Position numbers and translations under genes: made by a program
Notes under the pieces: model-generated
The model's input: only the letters and a program-made list of their open reading frames with translations
What the model was told of the DNA's origin: nothing
The model's database searches: none
DNA from: Epiperipatus broadwayi
Lineage: Eukaryota > Onychophora > Udeonychophora > Euonychophora > Peripatidae
Length of the DNA: 64,000 bases
Assembly: GCA_028023455.1 (NCBI GenBank)
Contig: JAQFVV010000156.1
Span: 1,323,236-1,387,235, forward strand
Reading direction: 5' to 3'
Shown: positions 13,777 through 24,910 of the stretch, in pieces
Numbering within the stretch: the stretch's first letter is position 1
Layout of the letters: each line of letters starts with the position of its first letter

Positions 13777-14984
13777 ATAGCCTTATATAAGTATTATGTG
13801 CTGACAATGCGCTTAATAAGAATTAATAATTGCAACTTAATTCACATTTACAACTTTAAGTAATAGTAATGTACCTTGCTTTCACATAATTTTCTAACCT
13901 GTTTGTATTTTTATAAAATGTCTATTACTAGATTAAATTGCTTTTCAAATTTTTTGTTTTAACATCCCTTTCTTCACCAAAAATTTTGTTGTAATCAGAA
14001 TGTTTTGATAAATAATGACTCATACTATTGTATTCTTTATTAACTGAAATACTTTTCAGATAGATCATCACATTGGCTAACTGTTTATTTCTATGGAAAA
14101 AAGATTGGTTCTTTTTTAACTGAGTGATCAGTGCCAATTTTTCTTATCTTACTGTGTAACTATCCTAATAAAAAAAAGTTAAATGTAAAATAAAAATAAA
14201 AATGATGATAAATTTGAGTTTTATTTTTGCTAGTATGCAATATTCATAACAAAAAGCACTATAAAAATAAAATGACCCCATGTCATGAATTATAGCCTGG
14301 GCAGATAGATCACAAAATATACTTAATGTTGTGCTTATGGTAGAAAGAACTAGAACTATTGTAAAGGTTATAAAGAAGAAAAGATGTGATTGAGAAAATA
14401 AATATTTTATTTTACTTTTAATTCAGTAATGTAATGTAAAACAGTACACATGTTTAAATAGAAGTTTTATGCAGGGTTATTTTATATATGTCTTTTGAAA
14501 ATGTCCAAGGCCATAGTTAGTCCACAGTCTATAGATTGCCCACCCCTAAATATATGAGAATCAATCAGAAAAGGATTTAAATAAGAAAGCATCAGAATCA
14601 AATTCAAGTTAATTTCATCATCATGCTACCATGTAAGTAATTCTACTCTATTAAAATGGCTAAGCAACAGGTGCTCATGAAGCAATAATATTAAATAAAT
14701 AAACTTAATATGTACATAATAATATGTAGTCAGACCAATGTATTAATTTTATCAACAGTAAAATGAAAAAAATACATAATTTAAAATTAGTTATTTCAGG
14801 AAAAAATAAAAAATACAAATTACAGTGGAGTTGCAAACTACACATATTTTATTCCAACATACTTTACATTTAGTGTTTACAGTATATAAAAACTCCTGTT
14901 TTATTAATAAACATTGATCAGAAGAGAATTACTGAACTGCAAGAATACAATACTTTTTCATCATGCATATATATATATATATAT
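13777..14984. other. AT-rich stretch without recognised gene
   Basis: It holds no supportable coding exon, RNA gene or repeat boundary. A short echo of the fold-back centre (TTAATAAGAATTAAT) occurs near 13,813. The minus-strand frame 13,928-14,137 has no recognisable domain. Confidence 0.5.
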
Positions 14985-15013
14985 ATATGCATACTATACA
15001 TATAAAAGATATC

Positions 15014-15049
<36 letters not shown>

Positions 15050-15076
15050 GATATCTTTTATATGTATAGTATGCAT
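14985..15076. repeat. Perfect short hairpin with (AT)n core
   Basis: Arms of about 40 bp (ATGCATACTATACATATAAA at the left and its complement at the right end) flank a pure (TA)n centre. The microsatellite is thus embedded in a perfect palindrome. It is non-coding. Confidence 0.8.
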
Positions 15077-15216
15077 ATAAATAAAGATTATGACATAAAC
15101 AAAATGTTAAAAATAATAATAATATAGTTATTAATAATAAATTGAAAGGACACATTTACTTGTATTTTATTGAATGTGTGTTCACTCATGCATTTATTTT
15201 TTTTTTTTTAAATATG

Positions 15217-15420
15217 TAAATTAGACAGATCTAATGTTATATATGCAGTAGGATGCAGAAATTAGATTGTCTCTGCACCTTTTATTGTTTCTTTTCTTGC
15301 ACATTATCTTAACAATGCCAGGTTCAAAGTCATATCCATATTCCTTTTCATGGTTATAAAAAATTGATTTGTTTGTTAAAACAACCTTAGCTTTCTTTTG
15401 CATTAATGTGTACTGTGTTA
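15217..15420 (-). pseudogene. Penelope-like element: GIY-YIG endonuclease fragment, copy 1
   Basis: The 60-residue minus-strand frame (15,221-15,403) contains KEYGYDFEPGIVKIMCKKRN. This resembles the 'H..F....VKI.(C)...N..KR...' portion of the GIY-YIG endonuclease domain that closes Penelope-like element (PLE) proteins. It ends SASYCIYNIRSV, a string that recurs on the opposite strand at 15,475-15,515 as ASYCIHNIRSV. The two fragments therefore form an inverted pair. The evidence is short and the call rests on the neighbouring PLE pieces. Confidence 0.5.
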
Positions 15421-15474
15421 GCCTTATTCATAAATTTGTCTTTGTCTCACTGTAGTTTGGATAAGTATAATCTG

Positions 15475-15834
15475 CTTTGCTGCATCCTACTGTATACATA
15501 ACATTAGATCAGTCTAATTACATATTGTTTATTTTGTAAGAAGGTTTACATAGGTCAGAGTAGTTTGAGTTTAAATGAAAGAATAAAGGTTCATAAAAGT
15601 AGAGTTAAAAATAGATATCTTAGTTCTGCTTTGTATGTCCATAAAAAAGATACAGGCCACACTATTGATTTTGATGACGTTAAGGTTGTCTTCTTTGAGA
15701 GAAATGAAATCAAAAGAAGAATTAAAGAATCTTTATTATTGAAAATTTATTATTCTGAAGCAATTAATTTATTTAAGAGTTCTTTTAATATTAAGGGTGG
15801 ATGGGAAGTGAATGGATTTGTGGGTAATGTTTAA
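15475..15834 (+). pseudogene. Penelope-like element: GIY-YIG endonuclease domain, copy 2
   Basis: An open reading continues from about 15,514 to the stop at 15,834. It begins LITYCLFCKKVYIGQSSLSL, followed by NERIKVHKSRV, then HTIDFDDVKVVFFERNEIKR and RIKESLLLKIYYSEA. This gives the PLE-type arrangement: CxxC-like lead, YIG, an Arg in NERI, His residues, and a Glu in IKES. The domain nicks target DNA during PLE retrotransposition. It is separated from its reverse transcriptase, which lies on the opposite strand at 16.1-16.7 kb, so the element is rearranged. The most upstream part (15,475-15,513) is frame-shifted. Confidence 0.8.
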
Positions 15835-16129
15835 TATTATATATTTTGTGTAGTTTTAGTAGTTTCTTTACACTTGAGAAGTCTGCTTGTAGCAGTGAAA
15901 CCTTTGGTAGTGTTTTAATATTATTTTTATGCTGGTCTGGTTGAATTTGGGATTTGGGGTAATTTTAATTATATATTGACTAGTTTAGCTTTATGCTTGT
16001 AATGTTTATATTAATGGGTATTCTAAATCCACTATTGAATTTATCTACACAGACCTTTCTGATTATGCTATTCATGTTTTATTGTTCCTAGCATATTTTT
16101 CATGACCATAGCATTTCTTTTAGAATGTT

Positions 16130-16720
16130 CAATACATTTGCAAATATCAGTTGCTTTTTAACTTAATCTTATCAAATCAGTGATATAAATCTCCATGGTC
16201 TAAATCTTGTCAGATTCAAATTGACACAGACAATTGTTTCAATGCAAAAATGCCTTAAAACCCACAAATTATATGATGTTGGTACTTGAGATCTCACATT
16301 GATGCACTCTCTAATGTTCGAAGGTTTAATTATCATTTTGTAACATGAAGTGTTGTAGTTCTGTTTTATTTTTAAATCCAAATAATCAATTTCTTTATTT
16401 TTCTCAGACTCTATAGTTCAATTTAAACCTGATTTTATGTTTAATTCATTAAACATACAATTAATATTTTGTGGTACATATATAAAAACATTGTCTACAT
16501 AGATCATATTCTTTTGAATAACAATGCCATGCTACAAACAACTGTGCCAGTAGAGAAACCCATTGGCCAATATATTACTCCTAAATGTAGCCAGAATATC
16601 ATTGTTGATTCCTGTTAGAACATCAATAATAAATTCTCTCTTGTATTGATCTATATTTTTATTAATTAATAGATCATTGACAAAAACCACAGAAAATTGT
16701 AGCACTCAGAGAAGGAAAAA
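16130..16720 (-). pseudogene. Penelope-like element: reverse transcriptase fragment
   Basis: Minus-strand reading gives FVNDLLINKNIDQYKREFII, then ILANGFLYW, then NMIYVDNVFIYVPQNINCMF, then NELNIKSGLN followed by a stop and TIESEKNKEIDYLDLKIKQN, then CYKMIIKPSNI. This is the RT C-terminal half in PLE style (YVDD...FN.LN...FTIE.E...I.FLDL.I.....Y.KP). The catalytic box reads YVDN (16,489-16,500) instead of YVDD, so it is inactive. Several stops are present. The 69-residue frame 16,172-16,381 is its intact tail. Confidence 0.78.
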
Positions 16721-17061
16721 TGGCTCCTGACATTGTAACATTTGCAAATTTTAGTGGAATTTTTTTGTTTGTTTATTTACATTTTTGTTTTTTTTTTGTT
16801 TACATTTTTCTTTGAAGTTGTGTAGTTAGATTTAGTTTGGTGTTCCACTGTATACATCAACTATTAACAAAATAAAATAATATCAAAAGAACAAAATCAG
16901 CATCTAGCATTTTTATAAATATTGTAATTAAAATAAAAAATTTGATATCCCAAATATGATTTAACAAATTACAACTGAGTTTATCCTATTAACAAAATCA
17001 TTAATGATGAAGTGTAATTAATGTTAAAATCAATATTTATTTTGTGAAAATAGATCTAAAT

Positions 17062-17159
17062 GTCAAGTGTTGGTGGTCGAGAGCTCAGCACAGCTGCCTT
17101 ACAAGCAGTTGTCCTGGGTTAGCAGGTTCGCTTCCCAGCCGATGCTATGACACATAAAA
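17062..17159 (+). mobile_element. Short tRNA-derived SINE (98 bp) with 15-bp target duplication
   Basis: The insert is flanked by identical 15-mers, AAAATAGATCTAAAT at 17,047-17,061 and 17,160-17,174. It contains an A-box-like TGGTCGAGAGCTCA and a B-box-like GGTTCGCTTCC (17,125-17,135). The middle folds as an anticodon arm, GCTGC-CTTACAA-GCAGT, giving UAC (Val-like) as anticodon. It ends in a short A run. The T-arm region appears expanded by a small duplication, so this is not a functional tRNA. Target duplication plus A-tail indicate LINE-mediated retroposition. Confidence 0.82.
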
Positions 17160-17174
17160 AAAATAGATCTAAAT

Positions 17175-17652
17175 ATATTAACTTTATACCCTTCAAATTT
17201 ATGATTTATTAAATTTTTTATAAATTTCAAAATTTATTTCAGTGCAGTAGAAACTGTGTGCATGCATGCAAGTGTATATGTATGTGCATACAGAACATAG
17301 TAAGTGTAAATATATATAAAGATATGTAGTATTTAAATAAGATTATACTATAAGCACATCAGATATTTTGATTAATTAATCATATAAGCAAAGCATTCTT
17401 ATCAAATGACGCCCTGGATTTCAAGTAATTGTGTTGCCATTACATTTAGAAACATAACAAATAATAAATTCAAATATAAATGGCTATTCCTGAGTAATTC
17501 AAAATACAATATTCTAAATATTAAGAAAGTGCAGAAAATTCAAACATATCAGCATAATGGTTTCTGATCTACAATGTAACAATAATAAATAAAACAACAT
17601 ACAAAGATGGTATATATATATATATATATATATCTTTGTATATATATCTTTC

Positions 17653-17694
<42 letters not shown>

Positions 17695-19799
17695 TGAAAG
17701 AACATGAAACAAATAATTATATTTTACATATGCGAATTTTCATACTACAAGAACTACTTATAATGGATATATCATGTTCATACTTTTATTAAATGGCAAA
17801 AAAAAGCATTATATGACAAATTTTAATAAAATGCGAAAAAAATTATTTATCTATAATTTATCTAAATGCATACATAATTTTAAAATATTTCAATTTTTAC
17901 ATATTTCTGAAATTAAAAAAAAAAAATTCTTATTACTAATACAATTTTTTTAAAACAGCAAGTCTAAATAATTTTTGCCCAAATATTTTATTCAAGCACT
18001 CTCATATATTTCAAGGGGCATTATCGTTAGATTTATGTTCTCAAAGCAAAGTTAAATAATCAAAATAAACCACATTTCAATAAATTAATAACAATAACAA
18101 AAAGAATGCATAACGCTTTTTTTATTTTTAATTAATATATGAAAATATTAACTTTTTTTTAAATCTTGAGTAATTGTCAAAAAAAAACATATAAAAAGGT
18201 GCTTTGGGCTTCTTTCTTCGTTCATATAACTAAATAATAGATAAATAATTCTTGACAATGTTAAATGATTATAAGAAACATATTTTTAATATAGCTCCAA
18301 ATAACAGTTCATTTGATTAATTCACAAATATTTGTACAGTTCAATAGTAAATAAGATATTTTGCTGGCCAATAGGTGATTTATGCAGGTTAAGCAATTAA
18401 ACATCTACAACAGGTATTTATCAATGATTAAAGTTCATTCATTTATTTTTGCTATTGATGATAATACTCTTCTTTCTCTAATTAAGTCAGCAAAGGTTAA
18501 TTAAATAGATAAGCAAGAAATCAAATCCTTACAATGCAGTGAATGGATCAGAAGGATTTTATGATATTCTTTTCCAAACAACATGGAGAATGGCAAAATT
18601 TGTCAAATTTTTGGTATCTGGCTTATGCTCTTTCTTTCCAAATTGATCATAACATTTTCCAACCTTCATGAAATTTAAATAGAGATAAGTAACAAAATAT
18701 GGCAAACTTATAATTTGTAGTTTAAAAAATGTTTGTAAACAAATACTCATATTTTAATATTAAGTTGAGTGATAAATAATTATCAAAATAAAATATAGAG
18801 AATAAAATAAACATTAAATTTATAATTTGCAACAAGAATTGGATGGTACTGAGAAGAGTGTTGAGTGTTTGAAAATAAGGTGAATCCTTCTATTTCTTAT
18901 TGGTGTCAACTATATATTTTAATAATATGTGATTATTCAAGTGAAATGTAGAAAACATATGAATTATGGCAAGCTTATAATTTGTAACAAAAAGTTCATA
19001 AATAAGCACTCATTTTAATGTTAAGTTTAATAATAAGTATTTATTGAAATAATAATGGAGTAAATATGGCTGACATAATTTCTAGCAAAAAAAAATTCAT
19101 AAATGAGCATATACTTTAATTTTGAATAATTAATAGAAATGTGGAAGAGATAAATATATAAATTTTTGCTTATGGTTTTGAAATGAGTTAAACAAATAAT
19201 TGAACAGTATTGGTAACTAGGAACCTAACTAAGTTATCTTTACCCACTATTTGGCACATTTTACCATAATACTACATTACCTCATATTAACAAGCAATTT
19301 TACACTTCCTTTTCTGTTTTAAAAAAATCTTTATGATAAGCAAGTTTAATATTAAAAAAATTTGAATAAAACAATACTTTATATACTTTTTCTTTGGAAT
19401 CACATGACAAAAAAAAAAAAAACAAATGGCAAATACCAGCAAGCTTTACCCAGTTTTGATAGAAATTTATTAAAGCATTTGTAAAAAAAAAAAATATGAA
19501 AGGAAAAAATATCTAAGAAAAATTAGATTAAAAAAAAACAGATAATAAGTAATAATCACAAAAAAGTTACTTATATTTCCTAATTATCTATATGTTTTGA
19601 ATCCTTTATATATGTGTATTTGTGGTTGCATGATGAATTTAGATAATATTCCACAAATGCTATTAATATTATTAATAATTTTATAATATTTACATCTTTT
19701 AAAAGCCTTAAGAATTCAATGGCATGCATGGCAAAAAAATATTTCATTACAGGTGATAGGACTAGATTAAATAATCTTCTAATATATAAAAATATAAGG
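17175..19799. other. AT-rich stretch with (AT)n hairpin; no gene recognised
   Basis: A double microsatellite hairpin lies at 17,605-17,700 (TACAAAGATGGTATATAT... with CTTTCAGATATAT on the far side). The rest is A/T homopolymer-rich DNA with no supportable exon or element. The Ile-Tyr frames at 17,514-17,792 are microsatellite artefacts. Confidence 0.5.
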
Positions 19800-20310
19800 A
19801 GGTTGCCTTGACAACAGTTTGAAATTGTTGATTGTACTGATATTGGGATTGTCTAAGTGTTGACTGATTTTTAATGATTAAAATATAATATATATAAGAG
19901 AAAAAATAATAAACAATTAAATATAATTAATTCAAAGATCCACTAACAGATTATGATCTTGAAATTAAGACAAATTATTCATACCTTAATCCAAAATTTA
20001 TATATCATATTCAATATTCCGTCTTGGTTTCTTATTAACTAACCATTTCAATAGTAATATTAATTTAGCTTTCTATAAAAACCCTAAACTTATTTCAAAT
20101 AAAAACTCTGATCCATATTTATAATTAATTTCTTAATATTCACAGGTAATCTTCATTATGTGAGCTCAGAACAATGCACTTACTAAAATTGCAGAAATAT
20201 TGACCTTTATTAAGACAATAAAGCCAGTTATTCAAGACTTTAATAGGTTTATTGTTAAAAGAGGTTGCCTTGACTACAGGTTGAGATTGTTAATAGCTTA
20301 AGGGTTGATT
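19800..20310 (+). repeat. Two single-arm fragments of family IR-1
   Basis: 19,801-19,875 begins GGTTGCCTTGACAACAGTTT and contains GATATTGGGATTGTCTAAG. 20,266-20,310 begins GGTTGCCTTGACTACAGGTT. Both match the right arm of the unit at 359-580 and have the same orientation, so they are not each other's inverted partner. They are probably degraded or solo ends of the same family. Confidence 0.6.
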
Positions 20311-21960
20311 GTTATTATATTGACCTTTATTTAACCAATCTTTGCTATTCCTCAAAATATTATTTTCACAAATATTTTTGATTGCTCATATTCAATTTTA
20401 ATTTTAGAACGCGTATGCTTAGTACATCTATATATACTAACAACCATCATTATTCTTTGCCATAAAGTCTTGCTTGGTGGATCCAGATATTTAGTTCTTG
20501 AGCTTAATTCTATTACTTTTATCTCTGAGCAAAAATACTGAAAATCTAAAAAAAAATTATTAGAAATGTTTTACTATTTAAAATTTTTTTTTATCTGAAG
20601 TAAGACAAAATGTTTTTTTCATTTTATTTACAAAACTGTATACAACAAGAATTTTGGACCACAATCTCTATTATTTTTGATGTACTAGTTATAAAGCATT
20701 ATTATTTATCTTAAATACGCACCCACACACACACGCGCGCGCAATCTCAATGCTGCCGTGTACTTCATTGTTTTTTTTTTTAGGTAGTTTTAAATTTGAG
20801 ATGTTAAAATAAAATATGTTAGCTGAAAGACAAATAAGTGCAAACTACTATTGATTTGGTGTTCATGCCAGTCTGTTCTAACTTACTTTTATACAGAGAT
20901 CTTAAAATATGAACAAATAATATTAATTAATCAAAATTGCATATATATATATATTAGGAATCTTTGAATTATGGGATGATTTTCTCCCCAAGTCCTGAAA
21001 TTTCTGAATTTAAACATTTTCTAATATTGAAAAATAAAACTTCTTGAATTTATGAACGATAATTTATCTCTTAGACATTAAAACGTCATATGCGATCATG
21101 AAATATTTTTTTAAGAATTAAAAAAAAAAAAAACCGTAGATACCAATCCCAATTTGGATTGATAATTTTGAAAATATTTATATATGTTGGTAGCATTCAT
21201 TTTATAAATAGAATATAAAAAACAATATTAACGGGAGAGTGTTAACGCTTTAAAAGAATAATGGAAAAGAAGTAGATGTGTTTAATGATATATAATAGTT
21301 TTAGATAGAGAGAATGTTTAATTTGATTAGATGTATAACTTGTGCATAGAAACTTCATTTAAAAAAACATATTATTTAAGAGTTTTTATGCATAAAAAGT
21401 AAATATTTGTTTTCTATTACTATATGGTTTATAGAGAAATGAGAAGGGGGTATTAAATATTTAGTTTTTCAATGAAGAATATTGGAAACTTTCAGAATAA
21501 ATTGTATGAGTAATGGGATAAACGCACCAATGAAAGAATTAAAAGATCATTGGTGAAAGACAGGGATATAATTATGGAACTACCAAAGAGAAAAACATGA
21601 CTGATAACAAAAATATTTGACAATCATAGATAAAAGAAGTGTTATTGGGACGGTTGGAAATTGATTGAATTTTAATTACATGGAGTTGATTGAAAGGGTT
21701 TCTAAGAATATATCTATATTCAATAACTTAAACTAAGGAAAATCCATATTTACTTTTTGTAATAGATATATTGCATGTCCCTATGTATTAAAAGAGTGAT
21801 TTTGTTAATACAAATAAATATACTTAATTAAAAAGTTAATTATTATAGAATTTTAAAAAGTTAGGCATTATAAAATGGATCATTGTATCTAATACATAAT
21901 TATCTTGAAGGCCTACAAAAATAATAATAAGTTTCAAATGACTTATAGCTTATCCCAGGC
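20311..21960. other. AT-rich stretch without recognised gene
   Basis: A short (CA)n/(CG)n run lies at 20,720-20,742. No credible coding frame, RNA gene or bounded repeat is visible. Confidence 0.5.
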
Positions 21961-21964
21961 TATT

Positions 21965-22115
21965 TTTCAACAAAATTAAGAGATAGCTACGTGTTCAATA
22001 TTGTCATCCTTGATTAGCAACAATTGCCATAAGCATTCTTTCATTTCCATTTAAAATCTAGTGTTGCTGTTTAAATGATACATTTATTGTATGGCTACAT
22101 GATAAAGAACTTATA
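21965..22115 (+). pseudogene. Inverted partial copy of Penelope-like RT
   Basis: This plus-strand block reads FQQN, a stop, EIATCSILSSLISNN, then (next frame) NDTFIVWLHDKEL. It is the reverse-oriented counterpart of 22,915-23,050, which reads FQQNQGTAMYLPLSSLIINQ and TFVVWLHDK. It covers RT motif B and the region after the catalytic YxDD. It abuts the GIY-YIG end of the minus-strand copy, giving a tail-to-tail junction at about 22,115-22,145. Confidence 0.75.
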
Positions 22116-22144
22116 AACATTATGAATTTTCAAAGTAGATCGAT

Positions 22145-22445
22145 TATGGAATTGTTTTCTACTGTCATGTGAGCAATTTCTTTAAATTTTTTTCTTTGCA
22201 TTTTTTTCTCGTCCAAAATTTTAATTTCCCCTAATTGAACATATGTTTATTGGTACATACATTGTCAGCCATTTTAAATAGATCTATATTTCTTTTCTAA
22301 TCAACAGTTTGTGTTTTTAACCATTTTTTAATGGGTTACTTAGTTTCACTAATATACATCCTTCATCATTTAATGGTATTTTGTAGATGCAGTTTTTCAG
22401 CATTTCATGTATAGGTTGTTTTGTAGAGGTTAGAATTCCTTATAA
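22145..22445 (-). pseudogene. Penelope-like element: GIY-YIG endonuclease relic
   Basis: Minus-strand reading across frames: STKQPIHEMLKNCIYKIPLN, then YISETK (canonical YIGET, Gly to Ser, ~22,345-22,362), a stop, PIKKWL, then IDLFKMADNVCTNKHMFNWG, and FKEIAHMTVENNSIIDL. The order and motifs (YIGET.R, H, and 'E.. I..E.NSIN') are those of the C-terminal GIY-YIG domain of PLE proteins. It lies directly downstream of the RT relic on the same strand, as in intact PLEs. Multiple frameshifts are present. Confidence 0.8.
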
Positions 22446-23440
22446 TATCCTATAGTTTTAAAAAGATGTTTTGATGTTGTATTGATTGCAGATTTTTTTA
22501 GTTTATCTACTATTCCTAATGTATATGGATACAGTACAATACTTATTATTATTTGTATGTCTTTTTGTTGTCTATTTAAAGTTTTCTTAATGACAAATTA
22601 TGAACAACCAATCTTCAAATTGGTTCTATATAAATTTTTTTCTTTTTCTAAATCACTGATTTCTGAATATATTTCTTTTTACTTTATTGCATAGTGATAA
22701 TATAACTCGGTGTGTTGTGTTTTTGTCATGAATGAATGTATACATTAAGTATTTTTCTTTGTATGTAGATTTTCTGTATACTGTAGTTCTGATTTTGCCA
22801 TGAGGCAGTCATAATACAAGAACATCTATGAATAAAAATGCTAATTTTGTCTTTGTTCTTATTACATCATAAATTTAATTGAAAGGGATATGTTCTTGAT
22901 ATCTGTCCAGAAGGTTTGTGTTTTATCATGTAGCCATACAACAAATGTATATTAAAACCAGACTTTAGATGGAAATGAAAATTTTTATGGCTCTGGTTGA
23001 TAATCAGGGATGACAATGGTAAATACATAGCCGTCCCTTGATTTTGTTGAAAGAATTCTGTGTTGTATTTAAAATGTGTTATTATTACACAGTATATTAA
23101 AAGTTCCATTATATTATCATAAGAAAGAATGTTTCTGATTTGTAAGATATTATTCTCATTTTAATATTTTTCTTACTACAGACATTGCTTCATCACAAGT
23201 TACATTGTTAATAAACTTTTCCACATCAAAGCTTACTGAATATCTATTCTTTATATTATTATATTTTTTATTAACTCTACAAACTTTATAGAAATTTTGT
23301 CAAAAAATGGTGGATTAAGAATTTTGAAAAAAAATTTGGTGAGTGGAGAATTTCTAGAACTAAATCTTGATGAAACATGGTCATTATGGATTTTAGATAA
23401 TTCATAAAGAGATTTCATGAAACATAATATTGATTTATTT
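22446..23440 (-). pseudogene. Penelope-like element: reverse transcriptase relic
   Basis: Ordered blocks from 23,433 down: MKSLYELSKIHNDHVSSRFS (PLE 'YGLPKIHK' region), KILNPPFFDKI, NRYSVSFDVEKFINNVTCDEA (motif A), FKYNTEFFQQNQGTAMYLPL (motif B), TFVVWLHDKTQTF, and TTVYRKSTYKEKYLMYTF (motif E-like 'T.VYRK.T'). The catalytic YVDD is not seen. The frame reads WF, a stop, then Y directly followed by TFVVW, as if V-D-D were removed in frame. The frame 22,867-23,109 is the longest intact piece. Further upstream material to ~24,080 may belong to the same element but is unrecognisable. Confidence 0.88.
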
Positions 23441-24109
23441 TTTCTAAATCAGTGAGAACTGCAGCATTGCTTTTGGCTTCAGGAATAATGATTATGGACA
23501 AATCATCAAAAAAATGTAACATCTTTTATGTAATTATAGGAAATGTTTGATTTAGATGTTGCTATCTCTCAAGTGCTCTATTTTGCTCAGCAATAGCTCT
23601 ACCTCTTCTAGAAGCAAATTTTGAATAATTTCCTCAGTATCTGGGGTTATGTTTGGAAGATGTTAATCCTTTTTCCAGAACAGAAATTTCAGCATCTCTA
23701 AAATGTTTAGAACTAATGGTTTTAAATTGATAAAGCTGATAGGTTCTTGGAATAGTAAACATTTGATATGTCAGTATGTTAACAAATTTCTTCTTTTAAT
23801 GTTTTTTTTTATATTTTTCATGTAATTTAGAATATGATTTACAATGTGTTTTTCTCAGTAACTTTATTTTCAGAAAACATCTATATTATTATTGAAACAA
23901 AAGGCTTTAATACTTAATCTCTGAGCATTTATTTCTTCTCTTAACAGAAGCATCTACTGCAAGTTCAGATAATCAATAGACACTAGATTATTATGCTGTA
24001 ATCCTCTTCCTCAAATTAGTTTCTGGATAATAGTCTTATTTTTATGAAGATTTTTAAACTTATATTTAAACATGTGACATTCATCATTAAAGTTTTTATA
24101 TGAGCGTCA

Positions 24110-24610
24110 GTCAAAAATTCTCCACACCCCAGGCCATTATTGGAACATTATCAGGAAAGAGATTTAACAATCAACAGTACTCATTGCAGAAAAGTACTCA
24201 TTGAAGATTCTGAAATTTGAATAAAACTCAGAGGACTGCTAATCCAAAGATATTGTTGCACAACAATGCATATCCACACACTACTGTCTATAGCTAGCCC
24301 TTCCCAAAAATTTCACTTTAAGGTGTTGGAATATCCTTCATATAGTTCTAATCTTGCTTATTACATGATCACTTATATGGTTTTCTAAAAGAAACCTTAA
24401 AAGGATGAAAATCCATTTCTTATGTGTAGATGAGGCATTTTTAATGAAAGTATACAAAGTTTGGTGACAGATGGACAAAGTGTATTGAAAAGCAGGCAGA
24501 TTATGTTGAAAAATGATGTAACATTTCTGAAAGTAATCAATGGTTGCAGGAAGGTTTGTGCATAAAATCTCTATCTAGTTCTGACTCATCCAATATGTGT
24601 GTTTTTCAGA
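24110..24610 (+). pseudogene. Mariner-family transposase relic (3' half)
   Basis: Plus-strand reading: INSTHCRKVL, then KTQRTANPKILLHNNAYPHT (canonical ..LLHDNARPHT, so the catalytic Asp is Asn), then FHFKVLEYPSYSSNLAYYMI (canonical ..HPPYSPDLAP.DYHLF), then VDEAFLMKVYKVW, a stop, QMDKVY. The order matches the second catalytic Asp region and C-terminus of mariner transposases. Many frameshifts. The terminal ~45 bp (24,555-24,600, with CATAAAATCTCTATCTAG) reappears inverted in short units at 24,802 and 26,248, which links it to those MITEs. Confidence 0.8.
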
Positions 24611-24801
24611 TCTATATGACTGTACAAGTGAATGAGATTGGGTTTGAAACATTATGTGTTTTTATCTTGAACTCCTAGCTTTATAGTTAACCAAATAGGT
24701 AAAAAGTAGCTGATGGAGGGTTGTATTAAATTTTAAGATCTATGTATAGTGCTCTCAAATCCAAGGCTCCTCACTGATAAAAACCACGCGCTAGAAACTA
24801 G

Positions 24802-24905
24802 GCTGGGGATGTTGGATGAATAGGGACTAGATAGGGATTTTATGCACAAATTGATTAAGAAGACTTGAACTTGGTGACACTATTATATGGAAAGTTTGGT
24901 ACTCT
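24802..24905. repeat. MITE fragment related to the 26.25-kb unit
   Basis: CTGGGGATGTTGGATGAATA, then ACTAGATAGGGATTTTATG, then TTGGTGACACTATTATATGG follow the same order as the unit at 26,248-26,390. The ends are eroded. Confidence 0.6.
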
Positions 24906-24910
24906 TAGTT

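Noticed and set aside
17071-17141. Genuine tRNA-Val gene
   Set aside because: T-arm is disrupted, acceptor stem is not complete, and the unit is flanked by a 15-bp target duplication with an A run, so a SINE is the better reading.
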